Below the pieces are notes generated by a model that was not told the origin of the DNA, made no database searches, and saw nothing but the letters and a program-made list of their open reading frames with translations. A DNA stretch of 64,000 nucleotides. Origin: Phyllosticta citriasiana. Its lineage: Eukaryota; Ascomycota; Dothideomycetes; Botryosphaeriales; Phyllostictaceae. The DNA lies in contig JBBPHT010000005.1 of NCBI GenBank assembly GCA_038021145.1, positions 1,364,001-1,428,000 of the forward strand. The letters run 5' to 3'. The translations under genes were made by a program, and so were the position numbers. Below, in pieces: positions 32,835 through 42,944 of this stretch (positions are counted from its first letter, which is position 1; each line of letters opens with the position of its first letter).

Positions 32835-33243
32835 GGCTGCGCCTGTTGAGAAAACAAGCGGTGGTGTTGAGACTGGAGGGCGGACCGAGGCAACCGGCTA
32901 AGACGATGTCGAGGGGGAAGTGTGGTGAGAGGAGCGACAAGCGGGAACCAAGTCGTGGGTCTCTCAACGAGGCTGAAGCGAAAGGAACGACTGTTGTAGC
33001 TTTCCTGGTCTTTGGACACAAAAACGGGCGGCATGGACTTTTGAGAGTCATGCACTAGGCACTCCCGGCCCGCCAATCACAAAAGTAGTAGTCATTTTCT
33101 CGGCCTTGTATGTAAGGTACTGTACACCTTCTACACTCTCACGCCATTGCGACTTCGCTCAATTTTTTGCTTCTTCGCTCTGGCTCCAGAGCCTTTTTCT
33201 CCTCTTCTTCACTTCTTTCCGCTTCCTCCGCACTTCATCAATC
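32835..33243. promoter_or_regulatory. Divergent promoter region between MetAP1 and KMO genes
   Basis: These 409 bp separate two divergent starts. A CCAAT pentamer on the plus strand lies at 33073-33077, and a CT-rich leader precedes the KMO start. Transcription start sites were not identified. Confidence 0.45.
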
Positions 33244-35114
33244 ATGGCCGTTCAAAAAACGGTTGTGGTCGGAGCGGGTCCTGTTGGCGCACTTGCAGCG
33301 ATCTACGCCGCACGCCGAGGTGATGAGGTCGAGGTCTACGAGTTGCGAGGAGGTGAGTCTGAAGCTCTACAGTCTTTCCAACTGCTTCATTGTCTTATCG
33401 TTCCCCAAATATTCACCCCGCTTCCTATTTTCGCCACCCAAATTTTTCCGCTCCCTCAGCCCTGGTTATTTTCAAATTTTGGGTCCGCACGCCAAAATTT
33501 CCACATGCTTGGTAATCCAAGCAACGATTACAAATTGTCATGATCTCTCAAAGTGGAACCTACTAAAAAGGGAATACAGATCTGAGAGACCCTTCCACCA
33601 CACTGCTCAACTTTACGAGATCTATAAACCTTGCAATTTCTGAGCGGGGCATCAATTCCATGAGGAAAGCAGGATGTCCTGGCCTCTTGGAATCAGTGCT
33701 CGATGAGACCATTCCCATGTATGGCCGGATGATCCATGGCCGTCAGAAAGACCAAAATTTCCAAGAGGCACAGCTGTACGATGTTCGTGGAAGAGTAAGT
33801 TTCATGACGTCATTCGATATTTCTCCAGACAGCATGACTGACAAGTCGCAACAGTTTCTGCGAGCAATTGACAGGTCTAGCCTGAACACACGATTGCTGG
33901 ACGAGCTCGAGAGCATGCCCAATGTCAAATTCTTCTTCCACCACAAGCTGGTTGGCGCGGACTTTAAGAACAACGTGGCTTGGTTTGAGCACCTCAAGAC
34001 GGCCGCACAGCAAGCTACAAGCACAACGACGTCCTCGGGCAATCGAGAAGTAGAAGTCAAGTTCGACTTTATGATTGGCGCGGATGGCGCCCATTCCGCA
34101 GTCCGGTACCACCTGATGAAGTATGCCCGCATGGATTACAAGCAAGAGTACATCGATACTCTGTGGTGCGAGTTCCGCATGGAGCCCGCCCCTCATTCAG
34201 ACGACGACGGTTTCAAGATCCCGCCCAACTACTTGCACATCTGGCCGGGCAAGGAATTCATGTTCATCGCCATTCCCTCTGTTGACAAAACCTTTACCTG
34301 CACACTTTTCCTCCCAGCAGGTCGCTTCTCCGAGCTGGATGCCAACCCTGACCAACTCGTGCCTTTCTTCCAACGTCACTTTCCCGGTGTCGTCCCCGAC
34401 CTGATCTCAGAAGATGATCTGCGCATGCAGTACAACGAGAACCCCCACCTCCCTCTGATCAGCATCAAATGCTCGCCGTACCACTATGGCAACTCCTGTG
34501 TCATCTTAGGCGACGCGGCCCATGCAATGGTACCATTCTACGGCCAAGGAATGAACGCAGGTCTTGAGGACGTCCGCGTGCTATACGACTGTCTTGACCA
34601 GTTCTCGCCGCCAATCGAGAAGGAACCCGAGACGGCCACTGCACTCGACGCATCTAACTATGCACTCGTGAACGGCGACCCCGTCGCGCGCGCAAATGCT
34701 CGCGCCCAGGCTCTCGACCACTACTCGGCGCTCCGCCGGCCGGACGCCCACACCATCAACGACCTCGCGCTCCGCAACTATGGAGAGATGCGCTCAGACG
34801 TCATCAGCCCCATCTACCGCATGCGCAAGGCCGTGGAAGAGTGGCTCAGCGTCAACGTGCCCAGCCTTGGCTTCGCGACCCAGTATTCGCGCGTCACCTT
34901 TGGCAACGAGCGGTACTCGGAAGTCAAGCGTGCGGTTGGACGACAGTCGCAGTTCTTGCTAGGTGCCATGCTCACCACGGTTGTGGGCACGGCGAGCTGG
35001 GTGGCGTGGCTGGTGTGGAGGCTCGAGCGCAGCCGCTCGAGGCCCTCGGGAGTCGGAGGCTTCTTGGGACGACTGGGACAGAGCATACAGGATTTCGGAC
35101 GGAGACTTGCTTGA
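33244..35114 (+). CDS. BNA4: Kynurenine 3-monooxygenase
   Basis: Exons: 33244-33352, 33580-33794, 33855-35114; 527 aa. The enzyme uses FAD and NADPH to hydroxylate L-kynurenine to 3-hydroxykynurenine in the route from tryptophan to NAD. The N-terminal FAD-binding motif VVGAGPVGALAAIYAARRG is followed by the family signature RSINLAISERGINSM in exon 2. The second FAD motif GDAAHAMVPFYGQGMNAGLED lies near residues 326-346, here with the MNAGLED signature of this family. A hydrophobic segment near residue 475 (FLLGAMLTTVVGTASWVAWLV) fits the outer-mitochondrial-membrane anchor. The second intron is 60 bp, in frame and free of stops. The gene symbol follows the yeast orthologue. Confidence 0.93.
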
Positions 35115-35427
35115 TCAAGTTAAGAAGTTGCGGGTTGATCGCACAAAGCTGAATAGAGATGGGCTGGCGACTAACTCCCCTCAGAGGTCAACATAGATGG
35201 TAAACATCAATTGAAGAATTGCTGCATTTTGGAGGTCTAGAATGATGCGAGTGCCAGACTCGTCGGTTCCTCGAAAACGCCCCTCTGAAACGCCTTAGCC
35301 GAAAAGATTCTGAGCTTGAAGAATGATCCCCATTGCAACGACGCCGCACCCACGTGCCCGTACCCAACTTTTTACACACGGAGGATGCACATCCCATTTC
35401 ACAAAAAGATGAAAAAGAAAGACGCCG
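35115..35427. other. Convergent intergenic region, 313 bp
   Basis: This holds the 3' flanks of the KMO gene (+) and the Cys-rich gene (-). Nothing else was seen. Confidence 0.5.
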
Positions 35428-36164
35428 TCAGTACACGGCGCAATTCAGGCACCTCCTCTCATTCCCCAACACGGAGCACGCAGCACAAACCGTCTTTTCG
35501 CATCGCCTACACACGCACTCATCTAAATCGACATCCATGTTCATGCCCACCCCGTAGTAGCCCACGAGCGACACGTCGCAGTCATCGCAGCGCAGCGCAG
35601 CCGTGTCCTTCAACGCCGCGGCAGGTATCGAGGTGTCGGGCGGTTGGACGGGCGGCTTGGAAATGTGCCAGAACTGGTGCAGCGTCGACTTTTGCACGGG
35701 CACGAGCTGCTGCTGGGGGAACTGGGCGGCGACGGAGACGGAGACGGGAGCTGCTGGGGCAGAGATGTCGGTCTCGGATGGGGCATTGGGGGCGGAGACA
35801 TGGCGCTGGGCGTCGTAGAGGCGGCGCAGAGTGGATTCTGCTGGTTCAGTTAGTCGGTGTCGGCAAGCGGTTGGGTTGTTGCTATGTGGGCTGCGGTGTG
35901 CCCGCGTGGTTGTGGTGCGCTCGTACCGTGGATGATGCGCTCGTCGGGCCTGTCGTCGCGGAAGCGCTTGAGATTGCGGCCGCTGATGTTCTCACGCGGT
36001 TGCGGCTGCTGCTGCTGCGAGGGCCATGTCCAGCTGGCAGCCATTGGATCCGCAACGGGGACGTCGTCCATGTCTATGCATGGTGGGCTTGAGGAACGCG
36101 AAAAGAGACTCGATGACGAGAGTGGAGAAGAGGTCGAGTCGGAGCGCTTGCGCTTGTGTGCCAT
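35428..36164 (-). CDS. Conserved fungal protein with Cys-rich C-terminus
   Basis: Exons on the minus strand: 36164-35927, 35837-35428; 215 aa from MAHKRKRSD. The start is basic and Ser-rich with a nuclear-localisation-like KRKR. A middle motif RFRDDRPDERIIHESTLRRL is completed by splicing, followed by KSTLHQFWHIS. The C-terminus has paired cysteines, CDDC...CVCRRCEKTVCAACSVL...RRCLNC, which should bind zinc; the arrangement recalls Siva-type Cys-rich tails but the relationship is unproven. The frame is open further upstream with another in-frame ATG about 75 codons earlier, so the N-terminus could be longer. The function is unknown. Confidence 0.75.
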
Positions 36165-36715
36165 GGTGTGAAGGATGTGCGAGGTGGAGAACGGGAGTGG
36201 GTAACGATGGAGCGAGTGGGTTGGGCTGCGTAGGGTGTTATTGAGACGGGACGATGGGATCAAAGAGTTGGGCGCGCGGACGCGTTCGGAGTTCCTGACG
36301 TGATGAGTGGGTGCTGGTGGCTGGGAGCTGCGCAGATTAAAGTCATTGCCGAGATTTTGCAGCGACTCACCTGACATGGCGGCCATGGTGGAGACAAAGC
36401 AATCCCCGTCGCATAGCTGTGGGGCTGAGCTCACGACTTCACCTACATCTTTATAGACGTCGTGCCTTTTGCCTGCGTAAAACGTGTTCCACGCTTTTCT
36501 GTCCTTGTTGATATATTTACTTCACCAATTGAGCTCTTGTGCAAGCCACGCTGACCCTCTGGACTGCATATTCACGTGAGCTGTCATTGCTGCCTCCTCG
36601 CAACCTGTTTACCGCCCTACCCCGCCGCCAACCATTCAACAATTTCGAGCTACGAGACTAAACCATTAGGATCCAAACATCTCTTTCAAAGCTTCTTTCA
36701 CTCCTGTTGTCGAAG
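36165..36715. other. Divergent intergenic region, 551 bp
   Basis: This is the shared upstream region of the Cys-rich gene (-) and the MEMO1-like gene (+). Part of it may encode an N-terminal extension of the former. Confidence 0.45.
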
Positions 36716-37870
36716 ATGCCGAGCAGGGAAGCCAGCCATGCTGGGTCCTGGTACTCCAGCAGCAAAAGCACACTCTCGTCTGAGCTAGATCAATGGCTTG
36801 ATGCTGTGCCCGCTACCACCAATGGCATCAGACCTGCTTCCCAGAATGTCACCATTGATCTGCCTTCTACTGGCGCAAGAGCCATTATCGCCCCGTACGT
36901 CCATTTTCAACTGTCACTTAGAAGCGGCTCGTTGGCTTATTTGGTTTTGTAGGCATGCCGGATATTCCTACTCGGGTCCCGCTGCCGCTTGGGCTTACAA
37001 GGCTTTGGATCTATCGAACGCGTAAGGGTTCCCCGTTTGGAAACTATTGGATGATTTGACAGGCCAACACGGAGCAGAAAACGCGTCTTCCTTCTTGGAC
37101 CATCTCACCATTACTATTTGACAGGCTGCGCTCTCTCCAAGTGTGACACCTACGAGACCCCATTGGGTAATCTCAAGATTGACACTGAGACTGTTGCTGA
37201 GCTGCACAAGAAGGGCAAGTTTGATAAAATGAGTGTGTCACAAGATGAGGACGAGCACAGCCTGGAGATGCACTTGCCTTATATCTACAAAATGATGTCC
37301 AGGTGAGCCCATCCACGTGGCCGACGAGGCCTGAGCATCCTCCTCACGCCCGCCTACAGGCAATTTTCCGATCCATCTCAGTTCCCGCCGGTTGTTCCCA
37401 TCCTCGTGGGTGCCACCTCTGGCGCCACCGAACGCCAGTACGGGGAGATCCTCGCGCCATATCTTGCAGATCCTACTGCCGTCTTCATCATTTCCTCCGA
37501 CTTTTGCCACTGGGGCTCCCGGTTCAGGTACACTTACTACGAGTCGGCCCCTGGCGACGCGAGGTCGCTACGAGCGTCTGATGCGCCACCAAAGAAGCCA
37601 GCCATTCATGAAAGCATTGCAAATGTCGACGGGTACTGCATGGACGCTGTTGAATCCAAGAGCCATGAGAGTTTCCTTGACATCCTGGAAGAGACAGGCA
37701 ACACTGTTTGCGGGAGGCATCCAATCGGCGTCGTCATGGCAGCAATCGAGACCTTGTCGCTGGAAGAAGAAAAGGGCAAATTTCGATTTGTCAGATATGA
37801 CAGAAGCAGCGACTGCGTCAGTCCCCGAGACAGCTCAGTGAGCTATTGCAGCGCGCTGGCCATTTTCTAG
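36716..37870 (+). CDS. MEMO1-like family protein
   Basis: Exons: 36716-36894, 36953-37021, 37078-37302, 37360-37870; 327 aa. It opens with REASHAGSWYSS, matching the family's first conserved His. Other landmarks are IIAPHAGYSYSGPAAAWAYK (first splice), VFLLGPSHHYYLTGCALS (exon 3), DEDEHSLEMHLPYI, FIISSDFCHWGSRF and CGRHPIGVVMAAI. The His and Cys positions equivalent to the metal site (H in HAGYSYSG, H in EMHLPY, C in DFCHWG) are present. The family is related in fold to non-heme-iron dioxygenases; human MEMO1 acts in cell motility and iron handling, and yeast has Mho1. The role in this fungus is not established. Confidence 0.92.
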
Positions 37871-39145
37871 ACGTTGTTCAGGTCGGTGTAGTGACTACCC
37901 CTGTCCAAAGTTCACTCATGATTCTGACGAAGTAAGCACAGGAAAAGATCAGCCGCATCCACTGCTTTGAGCGGCTTGGGAGCATTCGGCGTGTGGACCC
38001 AAGGCCGAAAAACGAGTCATTTTGATAGAGCTCTATAGACCCTCAACAAGTCTTTCGGTCTTCTCTGCTCCGAGCTCGCACAGACTTTTGGTGACCGGAC
38101 AGTAGAACAGCTAACATACGCCCGTAGCGCGAGCTCATTGACCGTATTCACCATCCATTCAGGCAGTACTTCGGGATACCCAAGGCCTCGTACATGGTGG
38201 CGGAGCTGTGGCTGGATTCAATACTCGGAGAGCTCGTCCGTCGGCTGATTTTACAAGTGACGACGCCCAGTCGCTTACGACAGAATCCTCCAATTGTTCC
38301 TCGCCTTACACCGCTGGGTGACGGCACATCACAGCTCGGTTCCTAGATCAACTGCTGAGGTAATTGGCGGAGTTGCCGTGGGGTCCAGAGAGGGAGCAGT
38401 CAAAGAGCCGAGTGAGTTCCAACGACGACCCACTGAGCATGAGATGCTCTGACCAAGGCGAGACGTCTGCAGATACTTCGGCATTTGACCCTCGTCAGGC
38501 TGCGGCACATGCCGCATAAAGTGGAGCCTCCAAAAGCTGGGGTGCGGGGATGAACATCCTCGCGGGCTTTCTTCGGGCACACCTTCTTTGCTCTGATGAT
38601 CATCTCCCCAGGTTTGACAACAGGGCCATGCTACTCGACCCCAGGAACTGGATAACAAGTCTGTCTGTATCAGAAACCCGGGAATGCGGACAATGGGTAA
38701 GCTTAAACTTGTGCTTGATCTAATGCCAGGACGCCTAAGGCACAACCAGAGGGAGGCCTTGCAGGTCGCTTTTCTCCTTCACCTTCTACTCTTTCTCTCA
38801 AATACCATGCTGTCATGTCATTTCAAATGTCGGCGCTCGGCGACATCGATGACCTTGCTCTATCAGGAAGCTCGTACCCATGCCAGCCACCGGCCCCGGC
38901 GACGCACCCCAGACCGTTTCTGGCCCTACGACAGGTTCTGCGACCCCCACATAATCATCGCTTGTTGAGTGTTTTCTTGGCCGAAAAACTGTCACGAGGT
39001 GTAGCAGTGCCAAGATGGCTGCGGATACACCCACCACTGGCGTCAGCGCCGCCGCCCCAGCGTCGACCAGTACAGCCGTGTTGCCGGGAGTTCGTCGGTC
39101 AATACCTTCATCGGTGGTTTCTACCGCTCCAGATGCTGCGCCCAA

Positions 39146-39207
39146 GTGCCCAGATTTCGGACTTGGACATGGTGCCCAGATTTCGGACTCGGACATGGTG
39201 CCCCAAT
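39146..39207 (+). repeat. 26-bp tandem repeat, two copies plus a partial third
   Basis: The unit GTGCCCAGATTTCGGACTTG continues with GACATG. Copies lie at 39146-39171 and 39172-39197 (one T/C difference), with a degenerate third starting at 39198. They are about 125 bp upstream of the GH3 start. Confidence 0.88.
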
Positions 39208-39272
39208 TTTCCTGGCAAAGCTTCGCTCGATGGCGACCGAGCACTGAGGGGGTCGCAAGGTGGAAGTATCGT

Positions 39273-39279
39273 TATAAAA
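39273..39279 (+). promoter_or_regulatory. TATA box candidate of the GH3 gene
   Basis: The motif TATAAAA lies 54 bp upstream of the ATG at 39333 on the same strand, a usual distance for a strongly expressed secreted-enzyme gene. Confidence 0.5.
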
Positions 39280-39332
39280 GGGGTAGTGCGAAAGCATGTT
39301 GAGGGGGCCGCAGAGCAGGTCAATTCCTCACC

Positions 39333-41966
39333 ATGGCTACTCCCAGGAACTCGATGGCGCTTTTGGCCCTTGCGGTCTCCTTCATGGGCGGCGTTTCTGC
39401 TGCTTGGGATCCTTCATTGTACACCACGAGTCCCGCTGTTCTCCCCTCTCGTGAGTGTTGTTCTCGGGGATCCGTCTTCAGTCAAATGTCTGGCTCGGAT
39501 GGGTCATCTCAGCCATTACTTTTTGTCTGATCGATTCGCTGACTTTGCCTTGTCAGCCAATGCCACGGGTGTCGGATGGGAAGAAGCATTTGCAAAGGCT
39601 CAGGACTTCCTCGCGGAACTGACCTTGGAAGAGAAGACCACCTTGATTACTGGCACAAACGGACCTTGCCCTGTAAGTTCGCAATGTACTCGCCCTGTAG
39701 ACATGTGTCTGCCGTTGGCCGATTTTGAAGTTCAATCTGACATTTCCCACAGGGCAACATCATTGGAATAGAGAGGTTGAACTTTACCGGCCTTTGCTTG
39801 CAAGATGGTCCCTTGGCCATTAGACAAGCCACATATGCCTCGGCCTTCCCCGCTGGTGTCAACGCTGGAGCCTCCTTCGACCGGAAGCAGTTCTACAAGC
39901 GTGGCCTCTACATGGGCGAAGAGTTCAGGGGCAAGGGCGCCGAGATCATGCTGGGTCCTGTTGCTGGACCGCTCGGCCGGACGCCCTGGGGTGGTCGCAA
40001 CTGGGAAGGCTTCGGTGCTGACCCCTACCTGTCTGGTATCGCCAATGCAGAGACGGTGCTTGGCATCCAGGACGCGGGTGTTCAAGCCACAACCAAGCAC
40101 TTCATTGGCAACGAGCAGGAGACGCAGCGCAACCCAAGCACTCTTGATGATGGCACGACCATCGAGTCTCTCTCGACCAACATCGACGATCGCACTATGC
40201 ACGAGCTTTATGTGTGGCCTTTTGCCGACGCCGTCCGTGCCGGAACGGCCTCCATCATGTGCTCCTACAACCGCATCAATGGCAGCTACGGCTGCCAGAA
40301 CTCCAAGGTCCTGAACGGTATCCTCAAGGAGGAGCTCCTCTTCCAAGGCCACGTGATGTCGGATTGGTATGTCTCTTGCTCCCTCTTTGTCGACTGAAAA
40401 ACCGTGATCTTTGCTAATAATGCTTCCAGGGGTGCGGTCCACTCTGGTGTGGCCACTATTGAGGGTGGTCTGGACATGAACATGCCCGGAGGTATTGGTT
40501 TCAGCTCTCCAAATCCCTCGTTTTGGGGCGCCAACGCCACCGCGGCCGTACAAAATGGAACCATTCCGGAGAGCAGGATTGACGACATGGTTCTCCGCAT
40601 CATGACTCCCTACTTCCACCTGGGTCAGGACAAGGACTTCCCTCTGGTTGACAAGTCCTCAGCCGACCTAAACGGCAAGCCTGAGAGCTCGTTTGGCTTC
40701 CCCTTCGAGCTGGGCCCCGTGGTCGATGTGCGCACCGAGGAACACACGCAATTCATCCGCGAATCCGCTGCCAATTCGACGGTTCTTGTCAAGAACACTG
40801 GATCGCTGCCTCTCAAGGCACCCAAGAACATTGCCGTCTTTGGAAACAACGCAGGCGACTACGTTGGCGGACTGTACTCCTTGACTGGCTCTTTCGAGGC
40901 GGAGGCCGAGGAGCAAGGAAACATTGCGGCTGGTGGCGGCAGTGGTACTGCACGCTTTTCGTACCTTGTCACTCCCCTGGAGGCCATCAAGGCGCGGGCG
41001 AAGAAGGACGACGCTCTTGTTCAGTTCATCCTGTCCAACGAAGCCATTAACAACGACGGCATCAGCTCCATTCAGCCCCAGCCTGAAGTCTGCCTCGTCT
41101 TCATCAAGTCATGGGCTACTGAAGGATTCGACCGTGAAGAGCTCGAGCCTGAGCACAACGGAACCGGTGTTGTCAACACGGTGGCAGCCAGGTGCAACAA
41201 CACCATTGTCGTGCACAACGGCGCTGGCCCGGTTCTCCTCCCCTTCGCATCCCACCCCAATGTGACGGCCATCGTGCTCTCTCACTTCCCCGGTCAGGAG
41301 AGCGGCAACTCTCTTGTCGACGTGCTTTACGGTGACGTCAACCCCTCTGGTCACCTTCCTTACACCATCCCCAGCTCCATCAGCGTCGCCGCACCTGGTC
41401 TCGTCAACAGCACCGAGCTGGCCACGACGACGGACCCCAACGCATGGCAAGACCCCTTCACCGAGGGTCTCTTCATCGACTACCGCTACTACGCCACGAA
41501 GAACGGCTCGGTCCAATACCCCTTCGGCTTCGGCCTGTCCTACACGACCTTCAGCCTGGCCGACCTGAAGGTCTCCGCCGTCTCGGGCACATCCAACTCG
41601 TCGAGCCTGCCGTCTTCCTCAGCGCCCATCCTGCCCGGCGGCAACTCCGACCTCTGGAAGCCGCTGTACGTGGCCAACGTGTCGGTTTCCAACACGGGCG
41701 ACGTGGCGGGCGCCGCCGTGCCGCAGCTGTACGTCAACATTGCCGACGCGGGCGCGCCCGCCGGCACGCCACAGTGGCAGCTGCGCGGCTTCGACCGGGT
41801 CGACCTGGCGCCCGGCGAGACCAAGACGGTCGGCTTCGAGCTGCTGCGCCGCGACCTCAGCTTCTGGGACGTCGAGGCGCAGCAGTGGCGTCTGCCCAGT
41901 GGCAAGATTGGCGTCGAGGTTGGCTTCAACTTTGCCGAGAGGGAGCTCAAGGGTAGTCTGGCTTAG
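39333..41966 (+). CDS. Secreted GH3 beta-glucosidase
   Basis: Exons: 39333-39450, 39557-39672, 39753-40366, 40430-41966; 794 aa. It begins with a signal peptide (MALLALAVSFMGGVSA, cleavage likely before AWDP). The GH3 catalytic domain has LCLQDGPLAIR, the KHFIGNEQE motif, and the nucleophile loop VMSDWGAV, with Asp282 as the expected nucleophile; the Trp codon is split by the last intron. The alpha/beta sandwich domain contains NSTVLVKNTGSLPL and FPGQESGNSLVDVLYG. A C-terminal fibronectin-III-like domain (YPFGFGLSYTTF, ANVSVSNTGDVAGAAVPQLY) ends the protein. Several NxS/T sites suggest N-glycosylation. It should hydrolyse terminal beta-glucosyl residues of cellobiose and similar glucosides. 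No key residue is missing. Confidence 0.95.
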
Positions 41967-42944
41967 AGAGGAGGAGCCTTTTGGTTTTTTGCATGTGGCG
42001 GACGGAGATGTGGGAGTGGGGATGGGAAATGTGGAATGAATGCTTGCAATCATGAGCATATGACTTTTTTTTTTTTTTTTTTTTTTCTTCTTCTTCTTCT
42101 TCTTCTTCTTTTTTGTATATATTGCAGCAATACTCAAACGCTTTGCACTGCGACTGTACTTGGATAGAGACTGAAAGTGAAGCTGGAAGTCTGCGTTCGC
42201 TGCCATGTGTGCGGCCCAGGAAGCCTTGATTCATTCGTCGCCGCAGGAAACAACCAGAAAATCGTTTCTTCTCTCTCGACTCTCCAGTCACCACTCACCT
42301 CTCGCTTGCCCCTTCCTCTACCACAGGGTCTCGGTCATGATGATAACAGGCAACAGCGAATGCAAATATTTTTGCGACGAGCAGGCGGCATGCATGTTCT
42401 TCCTCTTTATTGCAGCACTCACTCGTGGCTAACATGATAGAAGCATGCACAAGCATATGTAGATCTGATTGATTTGGACTCTTCATCACCGGATCAATAG
42501 GAAATGTGTGGAAGATCAATCGAATCAAAAGACACAGAAAGAAAGAACCTTTAATACATATCTACAAAAGAAGTACAAGTAGAACACATGCCCTGCGTAG
42601 CAGTGACGTGAGCGACAGGAAGAAAAAAGACCGTCAAGTCTCAGACTTGATTGATTGGGGTCAAAAGGCGTGAAAAAGGAAACTCGTGGTAGATGAAAAT
42701 CTAGAAAAGCCGTCTGTCCCGGGCGTACGTCGTATGGCGTGTAGGAAAGAGAACCAACCCCCACCCCCTGAACCGGAGACCAACCAACCATCCAACCAAA
42801 TTTCCTCTTGACAAACGACGAAGAGGAACTCGCACACGGTATCAAGATACGTCGTCCAAGGCATGACACATACACATACCCTCTTCTTTCACACTACTCT
42901 CGAGGAACCTAAAGCCACCACACAGTCCTCAGCTCCTCCTGGCT
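41967..42944. other. Convergent intergenic region, 978 bp
   Basis: This lies between the GH3 stop (+) and the antiporter stop (-). It contains the T22/(CTT)n tract. No gene was seen. Confidence 0.5.
42065..42114 (+). repeat. T22 followed by (CTT)n
   Basis: Twenty-two T run into about eight CTT units and a T run, some 100 bp past the GH3 stop. Confidence 0.93.

Larger units (their letters stand above)
37871..39332. other. Orphan interval, 1462 bp, possible decayed coding sequence
   Basis: No intact gene is recognisable. A plus-strand open stretch at about 38130-38346 reads ELIDRIHHPF and LWLDSILGELVRRL and ends in a stop; it follows an acceptor-like TAG but has no start. A minus-strand frame of about 138 codons lies at 38329-38745. 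Short 26-bp tandem repeats and a TATA box for the GH3 gene lie at the right end. It may be the remnant of a lost gene or mobile element. Confidence 0.35.

Noticed and set aside
35316..36092. 258-codon plus-strand open frame
   Set aside because: It is antisense to the Cys-rich gene, has low-complexity Arg/Ser content and shows no domain.
39146..39207. CRISPR-like array
   Set aside because: The copies are adjacent with no spacers, and the genome is fungal.
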